NCBI GenBank assembly: GCA_916610825.1
Contig: OU744446.1
Location: 30,766,445 to 30,830,444 of the forward strand
Direction of reading: 5' to 3'
Origin: Haliclystus octoradiatus
Lineage: Eukaryota > Cnidaria > Staurozoa > Stauromedusae > Haliclystidae
Length of the DNA stretch: 64,000 nt
The notes below the pieces were generated by a model. The model did not search any database, had not been told where the DNA came from, and worked only from the letters and a program-made list of their open reading frames with translations. Position numbers and translations under genes: made by a program. Positions 1 to 12,600 of this stretch are shown in pieces; the first letter of the stretch is position 1; each line of letters starts with the position of its first letter.

Positions 1-580
1 AACCATAACCCAGGTAAACAAGAACATTGCGTCGAATCATGCTTCGATGATCAAATCAAGGTTCGACATGTCAAGATTTTTTCATATTGATACAATATTT
101 GTGATAATTTAAAACCAAATTTGCACAATATTTGTGATTATTTACGACCATATTAAGACGATATGCGTCATCATATACATGAACGGTGGAAGGTATATTG
201 TTGAAAAGATATAAGATATTTTTATTTATAAATCAGTTATTGACAACATTTTCTTGTGATTATGGGTTTTATAAACACTAGGGTTGTTAAGTTGCTATGA
301 GGCACTTCAAAAGGCTTCAAAAAATCTATATGTGAGCACAAAATACAATCCACAATTGAGTTTATCTTATTCATAATCTTTTGATCTTCAATAAATGTCA
401 AGCTATTTTGCATCTCAGCAGTTGCTTAACAAAAATATCTATTTGAAGCTCGCAGAAGTACATTATGTACTATAATTATACATGTTGACTGCTGCACAAG
501 CATACAAAATGCTTACTATGAAATATCTTCAAGGCAATGCACAACTTAGATAAATCAGTTTATAACTGGTATTCACATAC

Positions 581-662
581 TCATCCATGTCCACTTTCGA
601 CAGCATAGTTGAGAACTTTTCACATGCTGCTGTCAGATTTTGAATGGCTCCTTTAATGTGAT
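581..662 (-). CDS. FOLH1-like: Paralog A exon 15: dimerisation-domain helix
   Basis: 82 nt between CGTTTAG and GA|GTATGTG, phase 1/2. It encodes [27 protein letters not shown], matching the '[23 protein letters not shown]' position of human GCPII. The gene continues to lower coordinates; no convincing next exon is seen in 1-580. Confidence 0.75.
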
Positions 663-3600
663 CTAAACGTACACAACAAGCATTTGCTGTAGTACTTGCA
701 CTATGACATTTAAAAGTACTGAAAAACTACTAAAAATAAATCAGTCAGTAGTATTTCATTCATGATTCTGATTCAGTAGCCTTGCCTTTTTCAGCAGTTT
801 TCCAGCAGTATTTCAGTACTTTTAAATCTCATAGTGTTGAGTAGCAAACAATAATCAGACAAAACAGGCACCATGTGCAAGTTTAGGAAAGTCAAAGGGA
901 CTTAAATCTAATTAAGTAAGGGAATATAAATTTGATAACAACTCTTCTTATCAATTTGTATCACTAATCAGTATCTGAAAATAGGTAAGATTTCAGATCC
1001 TTGCAAGGTGAGTAGTCAAATTTGAATCATTTGCTGAAAATGTTTGATCATTAGACATCTCTATATTATAACAATTATCACTCTGTTATTTTACCCTCTG
1101 TTTAATGTCTGTTTTCCTATTAACTATATACGCAACATGTATCAATCCTTTGAAAAAAAGTTATCTGTAAGTTTTCTAAATAAATGACAATGATGATAAA
1201 ATGATGATGCTTTTTTCCTGGGGATGGAAACCTTGAAAATAATTAATATTTCCAAGTATAAAAAAACTTTCTCAGATAGAAGTAGTGTACTCTTATTGCA
1301 TCAAGAAAAAATACTGACTTGGATTATAATGTTACTATAAACGTGACAGACAAATGATAATATGGGAACATAATGTAATATAAGTATCCTATTGAACTAT
1401 TTCCTACAATAAAATGCTGTTTTCATTGTAATAGCTACATTATGAATATTGGATAACTGAATCGCTACTGAAAACATACAAAAAACACATTGAAACTCTG
1501 AAATTCACCAGACACTTGAATAATCTAGATTCTTCTCATTCTACTGAAAAACTACTTAAAATTCGAAAGCTAAGTAAGTTTTCAGTCTGTGTTCTATAGG
1601 TTTTCAGATGTTCAAAATTCGTAGTGCCATCATACACACAAATCATTTTTAACAAAACAGCTACTGAAACAAGGACCACATAATAAACAACAATAATCTT
1701 TTTTAATTAATGAGTGAAGAAAATTTTTATACTGTAAACTATTTTACCTGTAGAGATCCCTTGTGCATCTGCATTGGCTTTCTTGAGCACTTCATTCAAC
1801 GGATTGACCGCCATTGACATAACAGCTGGATAGTTTTTGACGTTCATTTTGATTATCGGCATGTCAGCTAAATTAAGAAGAATCCGCTGAGTAACACGAG
1901 CAACTGTTAAATGTGCACTGAAATCTTTATCAACAAAATTTGACATCCAATAGTAGGTATCATGAAGTGAATGATAAACAGGATAAAATGATGTATTGTA
2001 TTTGCGATTCTAGAAAATGAATAAAGAATAATGCTAGTTTGGTTATAACAGTACACACATTAAAGGTGTGGGGATCGGATTTGGTTTGACCTTCAGCTTT
2101 CAGTTTTCATTTTGACTTTCGGATTCGGATTGACTTTCAACCTTCGGATCGGATCGGACTTACATAGTTATATCAGATTAAATCTGATTTTGAGAATATT
2201 TTTACATGGTTTTTGTAGATTTCATTGCTATCAATAAAATTTATCCCTAGATTTAATCAAACAATGTTATAGCCATTCTGATTTGATAGGACGATACCGT
2301 CTCAATTACAATTGTTCAATGATTAATAAACTATAGTGGCAATATAAGCAATGATCATGTTCTATAACATTCAAATTGCAACATAGAAAAAGTTTTTGAT
2401 TTTATTTTCGGATTGATGATGACAGTCTTTGGATTTCAGATATTTCGCACCTGTGCTCAGTTTTCTGAAAGTCAGATTCGATGCACACCTCCTCCGCTTG
2501 TTTGTGGAATTATTTGTTCAAAGTAAACTTACCTTTATGCTTTACGCAATCTGATTATTTTTGAAATATAAAACCTGGCAACACATAGATGATGTTGCAT
2601 AATTAGCTGAACTTAGACTTACCACTTGTCTCATTGTGTGGGTCAAATCAACAGAGGGCACACCAGTTAACTGATAGAATGCTAGGTAATCACTACCAGA
2701 ACCAAGATTTCCAATTCTATGAAAGCAAAATTCAAATGACGTAATATTAATTTGTGTCAACTACGCTATTTTCTAGCTTCTTAATATTGATAACAACCTT
2801 CTTTGTAAAACATTTCAAAGTAAATGATAACGACAAGAGAAAACCCTCTTAGTATTCCCTTGTCGTAAATGTTCTTAATATTGATAACAAGTAATCAGAG
2901 CATGGAATTATTCTTTGATGAGATTGCAGTTAATCGAGGGATAAATTTCTTCAATGTCTCAGACTTGATTACATTGAATGTTTATTAATATTAAAACATA
3001 TATATTAGACCGGTAGATAGCTTAAAAGACTACACATTTTGAAATTCATATGGAAACTATTGATAATTAACAATAGAATTTTCCAGTGCACATGGCTAAG
3101 TGGTGAAGCTGTGATTTTCATTAAATTTATCAAACATTATTCTAGCAAACAAAGCTACAAAAATGATTATTTTTCAATCCTAGATTTTCATTTTCTGAGT
3201 ATTATATTATATACTGTACATGTTGATCACAGATACATCAATCTCGCAGGTCTAGATAAAGGTGGTTGCAAGAGATTTATACTGTAAGTCTCATTTTAAA
3301 CACAATAATGTTGTTATCATACAGTTATTATGAAAAGGGGTCTATATCAAGATGTGACCCCTATGGACAGGTGGCTTTTTTAGAGAGGTAATGATTATCA
3401 TAAATATAAAACATGTCACATACGCTGGCATTGTTTTATCGGTCTTTTGGGGGAATGCTTCTGTATAGCGTTCAAATGCTGTCATTCCAGGGTCAGTAGC
3501 ATCTGGTACCTAGAACAAGGCATAAGAAGACACTCGTAATACTGTTATCATCAATATTGTACATATATTACAACAAATGTTTGATAAAAGCTAGATCGAA

Positions 3601-6600
3601 ACAGATCAGTTATGTGCTAGTACATTTTATTTTAATTGCAAGTTAAATAATTTTTTACAGCAACCTGTTAAGCGTCATTTTGGATACTGTAACTACAACT
3701 TGAATAATAAATTGGTACTCATTTGAGCAGATTAAAAACAAAACTAATAATTGCGACAATGTATATTTGTGTTATATAAACTCGTATTGCAAAGAAATTG
3801 TTTAATATTTACTTAATGTGTTAAACAGAGAATGTCAAAAACAGTCTGACATATAGGCCTACTAGGATTAAACTGATAATTTTGTTGCAAAAGCTCAGAA
3901 AAACAAATACCACACCTTTTTTGGGCATAGTTGAAAAACCTTCTCCATCAAAAGCATGCAGTTATGACCGTGCATATACAGTACCGTAGTTTGAAATCCG
4001 CAAAAAATTGTAATGTCTGAGAAAGGTGATTTTTTTAAATAATATAACCTTTATAGGTATTGACTTGCATGTGTTAAAATTAGGTCTTCTTTGTACTCTG
4101 TCAATTATATATAAAAAGATGCTCAATTACTGCCTTGTTTTATCTACATAATATACCTCCTTCATCACATCGTAGATTAAATCATATAATAGAGGACTTG
4201 ATGATGATCTCATAGAATAATTCCCTGAAAAAGAAATAGGATGATAATCGATTAAGCAAATAATATTGATTATTATCATTATTATTTGAGATTTCGAACT
4301 CCATGATGATCTCAACTAATAAGCCTCAAGATAATTTCTAAGTATTCGAAAGAAAACACAATATTTTGAGCTAAAACAAGTTATACATGTACCTCAATAT
4401 ATTAATTTTGTTTGCATATTACGCATAATTCTCGATAATACCTGCAGCCTCATTCAATCATAGCTTAATAATTGTTGGTAATAATTTTACACAGACGCAC
4501 AGGTAACACAGAATTTTACATTTTACAACAACCTTTCTAATAACAACTTGAATAATAAGAAATCAATACAGATAAAGGAAATAAGAATATATTCAGTTGC
4601 AAATAACTACAGTATAGTCTGTATTAAATACAAATACACAGCTATTAAACACTCATGATTTTATAATTAACAACTAATGAATAGGGACCTATGAATTACA
4701 GCATAATAATTGCACGACCACCTTGGCGAGTGATTTTCTAGTGCCTTTTGAGTGTTCTCACAGCCACGCAAGTGCAGTTATCAGGTTGTAATTCACAGCT
4801 CCCTATTCATTATTTGTATTATGACATGATGGTTACCAAAATTTGTATTTTTGAGATCATTTTGTTAATTTTAAAGCTTAATGGTTTGAATTACAACGTT
4901 TGAAATGATAATTCATAGCCGGACCTTTGGAACGATAATTCATAGCTACGATCGCCCATAAATTCGAACATGGTTAGAATATATCGTTCCATTGCTTTAC
5001 TGTTTATTATTTCTATTGTTTCAAAGAAACCAAGCCATTAATTATAGCTTGAGGGTCCATAATAATTAGCCAATCATAACTGAGTACACATTCGAACAAC
5101 AACACGGCATGTCACAACGTCTGATAAGGTGTTGAATGTTGACTCAATTGAGAGCTAGCATTTCATTAATAAAACCTTGTTTTGGTTTGCATTTCTGTAA
5201 CCATCTATTCTTGTTGGAGTTTAAAAATACTATATTTGAAATATAGCTTGCAATTTGATTTTCACTCCTCGTAACATAACAAATTCTCGAAAATTAACAA
5301 ATGGAGACAGCTTGATGAAATCAATAAAGCCTATAATTATAAATAAATCAGAATTAGCTAATCTGAATCTATATAGTAAAATCTGACTCTGAATCCGAAT
5401 GAATCTGATGACACGTGATTCTCCATCCAGGCCAAGGTTTACATTATATGAAGTGCCAAAAGGCTCACTACTACTTCTTGTTCGGCGCGGTACTTGTTTA
5501 TGAGATCGCGTTACTTGTTCGGAGATCCCGTTACTTCTTTCAGAATTTGCGCTACTTGTTTGGAGATCCCGTTACTTGTTTTTGAGATCGCCCTACATGT
5601 TCGGATATCCCGTCACTTGTGAAATTTTAAGATAATTGTAGCCGTGACAAGTGCGGTTGACCGTGATTTTTTTCAAAATCTGAATCTAGATCGCAGATCG
5701 TAAGGCTTTGGTAAAAATATAACACGGGGAATAATGTACCAAAAATATTAATTTACAATAGCTTGTGTAATCATTTTTGTTAAATGGTTATAATTCATTA
5801 AAGGTCATGTTTGTACGTTTGTTGCATATTTCAATAACGAATAATGTATTATTATTTACTATAATCTAATAATTTATAAATGACAGTCGACAATTTCTAA
5901 TACTACAATATTGTATTTAGATTCGATGGAATGAAAGTTTGAATGACTTTCGAATTTACTCAGTATCTGCATACAAGTCTTACAATTATAAAAACTTGTC
6001 TTATAACTTTAGTGAATAATACTCCGAAACGACACAAAAACTATAAGTAAACAAAATGATTGAAAGGAGAGTTTGTACAGGAAATGGAAAATATTCTAGA
6101 TTGAGTGATTGTCATATACCAGTTAATTAATATAAGTCAATGATAAAGATAAAATCAAAACTTCATGATGTTTCCACTATGTTTATTTGGGGTGTATTTC
6201 CAAATTATCCTAATAAGTTTTATATCACTTTATTTCACAGGACTGATTAGGAATACACATAAAATAATTGTTAAGATATAATATGATTTTGATTTGTATG
6301 TTTAAATGTATTAATAATAAACATGAACTTTCACTATTACACTATTTAATAAAATATACAGTGTGTAGAATTTACAATTATAACAGTATAAAATGATTTG
6401 ACAAAAACTATAACTATGACTCTCTGATGATAGTAACGCGATCTCCAAAATAAGTGACGGGAACTCCAGACAAGTAACGCGATCTCCGAAATAAGTGACG
6501 GGAACGTCAGATAGGTAACGCGATCTCGTTAAACAAATGCCGATCCCAAGCAAGAAGTAGCCGAGAAGTAGCAGTGAGTCTTTTGGCACGTATGGCGAAA

Positions 6601-9600
6601 AGGCTCACTACTACTTGTGCGCGGTACTTGTATGCGATCGCGTCGCGTCATCGCGTCTGTGCGTTTATCGATTATTTAGCATGATACGTTTAGCTGTTTC
6701 TGTTTTCACTGATTGCATTTACATTTAATTAGGACTGACTGACAATTGTCGAATCGAATACGTGTACTCACAAACAATAATCTAAATGTAATATGCTATT
6801 GTACTAGTATATACTAATTTTATTGCGATGAAATATTATGTCTACTAGTATATAGAGCCAAATTAGTTTCATATGGCGTTGCTGTATAGAAAAAAGAAAT
6901 CAATTGATCAAAATGTCCAAATTGAGTAGAATTATTTATTCTTTTCGTTTGCCACTGATATGAATAATTTTAATTTTAATTTACTATTTTACTAATTTAC
7001 TAATTTACTATGGGGGTAATATGCGGGAAGTAAGAATCAGCTACGTGCAGTGTACTGTTGTAGCTAGGTTGTCCCTAAAATATTTGTACTCGTTATGAGA
7101 CTTATATTAATTAACTGGTATATGACAATCACTCAATCTAGAATATTTTCCATGTCCTGTACAAACTCTCCTTTCAATCATTTTGTTTACTTGAAGTTTT
7201 TGTGTCGTTTCGGAGTATTATTCACTAAAGTTATAAGACAAGTTTTTATAATTGTAAGACTTGTATGCAGATACTGAGTAAATTCGAAAGTCATTCAAAC
7301 TTTTATTCCATCGAATCTAAATACAATATTGTAGTTTTAGAAATTGTCGACTGTCATTTATAAATTATTAGATTATACTAAATAATAATACATTATTCGT
7401 TATTGAAATATGCAACAAACGTACAAACATGACCTTTAATGAATTATAACCATTTAACAAAAATGATTACACAAGCTATTGTAAATTAATATTTTTGGTA
7501 CATTATTCCCCGTGTTATATTTTTACCAAAGCCTTACGATCTGCGATCTAGATTCAGATTTTGAAAAAAATCACGGTCAACCGCACTTGTCACGGCTACA
7601 ATTATCTTAAAATTTCACAAGTGACGGGATGTCCGAACATGTAGGGCGATCTCAAAAACAAGTAACGGGATCTCCAAACAAGTAGCGCGAATTCTGAAAG
7701 AAGTAACGGGATCTCCGAACAAGTAACGCGATCTCATAAAAAAGTACCGCGCCGAACAAGAAGTAGTAGTGAGCCTTTTGGCACTTCATAACATTACCTG
7801 GACAGGCTATGATACTATCAGATATCATTTAGTGGTGGAAACTGAAAATGTTATTATGTAGCAAAGTGACTAACCAAATACAGCTGTGTCCACATTGATA
7901 TATGCCACAGCACGAGTTGCCAACAATTTTTCTCTTTCCTATCAAAACAGTAAATCGATAAATTATTGTTAGTATTTTCCTATTAATTACAGTGAAACCT
8001 GTATATAACAGCCAACTATGAAATGGATAGATTTACCAATATATGCAGGTGACCTTTATAGACAGGTGGTCGCTGTATAGAGGTGAACATTATAATCGTT
8101 TCAACTTTATACATTGTAGTTTCCATTCCAATTAACAATGCTCCTTTAATTATTGGTCAGAACGAATAAATCCAAGAAGTATGTGAAATACTAAGGCAAT
8201 TTTTCAACTGATATACTGTACTTCATTCACTACAGCACCAGAATTAAAAAAAATAGATAGTGTTGCAGTTTTCAAAGTGTCTAGGCATTTTTATGCTACT
8301 TTTCAGCTTGTTTTCATTGGTTCTTTTTGCATTCTATTCTTCTCCAGTCAAGAACAAACAAAATTGATTTCATTCATTCAAAGTATTTTATGAAGACAAT
8401 AGCTTGTCTCTGAGCCAATCATAATATGGTAATTTGTTCATGCATATTATAAGAGGATTCACATTCTTAATCAAAAAAAGAGAACAACGAACTTATTTGT
8501 TGCCATTCTATACCTCTACCCATTCTTGTGATCCAATGATACCATGTTCTTCTCCATCCCAACTACAAAACATAATGGTGCGACGAGGGCGCCATCCTAT
8601 ATAATGGAGAGAAAGAGGCGGAGAACATGAAACCTTCAAATATTTACTAATAAAGGAAAATTATCATCATTTATTCAGAACACCATTTGTTATTTAATAA
8701 AGCTTATATTTTAATTTAGACAGAGTTAAACTAAGTAGATGTGCTGTTTTGGCAGAGAGCTACTATTCTTTCACATTGCAGGGGCGTGCTGTTAAACTTC
8801 AGGCAGAAGCTAGTTTATCAATTCTGAAAGTACAGATGATGTAAGCATTCACATAATCATACTGTGAAGGTCCGAGGTTCCAGCTAATTTTGCAAAGGTG
8901 CCAGCTGCCTTGGAGCACCTAGTTTTTATTTCAGTTATTATTCCTTGAAGGGATTGAAAAGCTATCAAACGCAAATGTATTTGCAATTATCTTTGTTTTC
9001 TTGTAAGCAAGTTCCGATGCTTTAAAAGCTTTTAGCCTTCCAGCAAAATTTATTATACAGTGGATGTTATTAAAGCATCATGTATTGATCAGACGAGTTT
9101 AATGTTGATTGAAGAATTCATTACAGGATATAAATTTGTTGAGAATGATGAATTCTTCAATTGTTCACAGTAATTCAATATTAAATTACCGGGAAACCTA
9201 TATATAAGAGCAAGCTATAAAAGGCAGATAATTTGACCAATATATGCAGGTGGCCCTTATATACAGGGTTGATTCCATAGAAAATATTATTTTAGACATA
9301 TCAATAATGACCACTATGGACAGGTGGTTTCTTTATAGAGGAGATTGTTATAACAGGTTTGACTGTATATGGATACTTGTAGTGCAATGTAGTTTGTCAC
9401 TGAAACCGTAATTTGTATGTTATTGGTTGTTAGGGTTTCATCATGCTATCCATTGTCGTTTATGTAGTTCCTATTGGCATGCATAAGAGTGTTTAGTCAA
9501 AAGAGAGACAAATTATTGAACACATATAAAAACAATAGCTAGGTAAATGTTTTCTTTGTTTTGGAGCTTATAGAAAAGGAGGAAATCAGCTGATTGGAGG

Positions 9601-12600
9601 AACTCTCGTATGTCTGTATTAGATTAAAAATGTTTTCTATACGTACAGCTGCAGTAGTTGGTCCTTGGTTATACCATAACAAATTCACAAACCTGATTTC
9701 ATTTTATCTGCTAACACTCTTGCCATTTCCATCATAACTGCTGTGCCGCTTGACGCATCGGCCGCTCCAAATACCCATGCATCACGATGGTTACCAACAA
9801 GAACATAACGGTCTAAGAAATTAGAATAATTTAATATGGTTATCAAAAATAAAAAGGTAGTCAAACAAATTTATATTTTTGTCAATCTTGATCACCTAAG
9901 TACAAATTTTGGCTAAATAAAAATTATGTGTCGCACCAAAGCAAAAATCTGCCTGCAAAGTGAATTGAGCATGAAGATCCATGGTCAAATTGTTCATTGA
10001 ACTTTTTCAAACACAGCCTCTCTATATATTTTTTGGTTTTACAAACACAAATCAGAGAATATATAGAAGTGTGATCAGTGCGATGTGAATTATGTCGCTC
10101 ACGATACCTTGGCTACTGTTTTAGACTCTTCTAAGGCTGAAAACCACACACCACGGGTCCTACAATGTACAGTACAGTACACTATGCATTGACAGGGCCC
10201 AACAAAATTAAGAATCTCGCAATCCTAGATTCAGGAAGGCTAGGGCAATTTTAGAAGAAATTGATATTTTTATGATCCCATAAGGCTGAACCTCTAGTCG
10301 GACCTTGCAGCATTGGTCTTGATAAAAGTTGAAATTGAATTGGGTAATAAAAGATTAACAAATTATTTTTTAATTCTACCCTAGGTAAATAAACAAGTTG
10401 AAAACTTCATGATACATCACATAGGAGCGGGATGGTTAACCGGTTGTGAAAATCCCCCCACCATCTCAACCCTAACATTACCCACCTGGCTCAACAGCCC
10501 CTTGAATGGTGCCAATAACATTTGAAATTGCAACCTGCTTCATCTCATTGTATACATAGATTTTGACTTTTCTGTAACAAATAAAATGTACTGCATTGAA
10601 AGTACCGGTAAGAAGAATACGGATTGTGTTTCGCTTCATCATTAGAGCAGTATTAGCAACACATAGCAAGGTTGGTATAGGAATAAAAACAAAAATAAGT
10701 TATGAGAATGGGCCTATCCTACTTCTTCAGTAAATGTAGTCAATTTATATGGGAACTTCGATAAAAGCAATAACATAATTTTTATTCGAACTATAGTTGG
10801 ATTTCTAAAACATATTGCCAATTTCTTCTCATAAATTGGTTCAAGTACCCTTCAAAATAATAATTTCGACAGATTTTTAAAAATATCTAAATGCCAACAA
10901 AATAATTTTTTGATGTGTATAGTTAATGTAATTATAATGCATAGGCTTGTTTCTGTTAATTGAATTGATTTTGAATCGATTTTTGCTTGGGGTTAAATGG
11001 AATTTTACCGAGGTTAAACCATCATCTTTAAGTTGCGTACATTGTGAGCTATTACTTTGTAGGTTAGAGGAAGGGGCCTGGTATTGAGGCTCGGGTTCAC
11101 AGGAGGGGGTAGGTATTACGCAGTGGGTCATCTAATCTACTTAACAGTTTTCTTGGGCGTTTTATTCATTCCTTGCCTTGCCAGCTTGCTGCTTAGTTCA
11201 TTTCAGCCAACTTCCGCAAGTTGTAAATTTATTTTGATGCTGCTTTAATTGAGGTCATATTTACGGTTATAATGCTATGCCAATGATGATTGTGGTGTGG
11301 GCTGCTGTTTTTGATGCTGGTCAAATATGCTTGTTGATTGCTGTGAATTAGGATTTGTGTTGCTGCTATGACATGCTAATGCCTGGGGCGTTCCACTATC
11401 GTTTGTGTTGTTGTTGTTGTTGCTATGCTATGCTATATTAATGCTTTGGGCCAGGCCGCTATCGTTGGTGTTGTTGTTGTGGCTGAGCTATGCTATATTA
11501 TTGCTTTGGGTCATGCCGCTATCATTAATGTTATTGTTGTTGCTATGCTATGATAATGCTTTGGGCCATGCTGCTATTGTTGGTGTTGTTGTTGTTACTG
11601 AGCTATGCTATATTAATGCTTTGGGTCTTGCCGCTATCATTGATGTTATTGTTGTTGCTATGCTATGCTATGATAATGCTTTGGGCCATGCCGCTATTGT
11701 TGGTGTTGTTGTTGTTGCTGAGCTATGCTATATTAATGCTTTGGGTCATGCTGCTATCATTGATGTTATTGTTGTTGCTATGCTATGCTATGATAATGCT
11801 TTGGGCCATGCCGCTATTGTTGGTGTTGTTGTTGTTGCTGAGCTATGCTATATTAATGCTTTGGGTCTTGCTGCTATTATTGATGTTATTGTTGTTGCTA
11901 TGCTATGCTATGATAATGCTTTGGGCCATGCTGCTGTCGTTGGTGTTGTTGTTGTTGCTATGCTATGCTAATGCTTGGGCCGTGCTGCTGCCATTGAGGT
12001 GTTGTTGTTGCTATGCTAGGCTATGCTATTGACGACGGAGTTTGGGCTGCTTTTGTTTATTGCTGGTTAAATGTGGAACAATTTTTCTCCCACCCTCCTC
12101 CCATTCAAAGTTATGGTTGGTAAGTATGACTAGGAATTCCACTGACTTAGCAGTGTGACTGGAGCTTGGTTGGTGGTGTCAGGTCTGCCTTTGTTCTGCC
12201 GGCCTTTTTAATTATTGCCGCCTGCCACCTCCCACCAACCAAGCACCTGGGCCAAAATATTGTTGTATTATTAAGATGAATGGTTTAATCTTGATTAATC
12301 AATTTTCAAAAACTTTGAATTGACATACCACCAGTTCTAACTAATGTAAATTAATGGTTACCATGACAACAAATATATAAAATTAGTTTCTACAGGCATG
12401 TAGGCCTATTATCTAAAGGAAAATTCGTATGACTACAATATGTTGACTTACAGATCTTTGTGAGGAGCAGCAAAGCCAGGTCCAACTTTATAAGTCAAAT
12501 TGTATCCCCCAGTCCAATTACTGAAGACAGGAGTACCATCAAGTTTGCTACAGGAACAAATGATTAAACTAATTGCAGTGATTTATTGCTAAATACTAAT

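Noticed and set aside
360-440. A minus-strand stretch reading AEMQNSLTFIEDQKI, vaguely like the next GCPII segment
   Set aside because: It resembles 'MMNDQLMFLERAF' only weakly, and no acceptor gives the phase required after exon 15. Not called as an exon.
11405-12032. Long open frames of 160-190 codons in two frames
   Set aside because: They are produced by a 60-bp minisatellite, a multiple of three, and have a transposed repeat composition (Leu-rich) in every frame.
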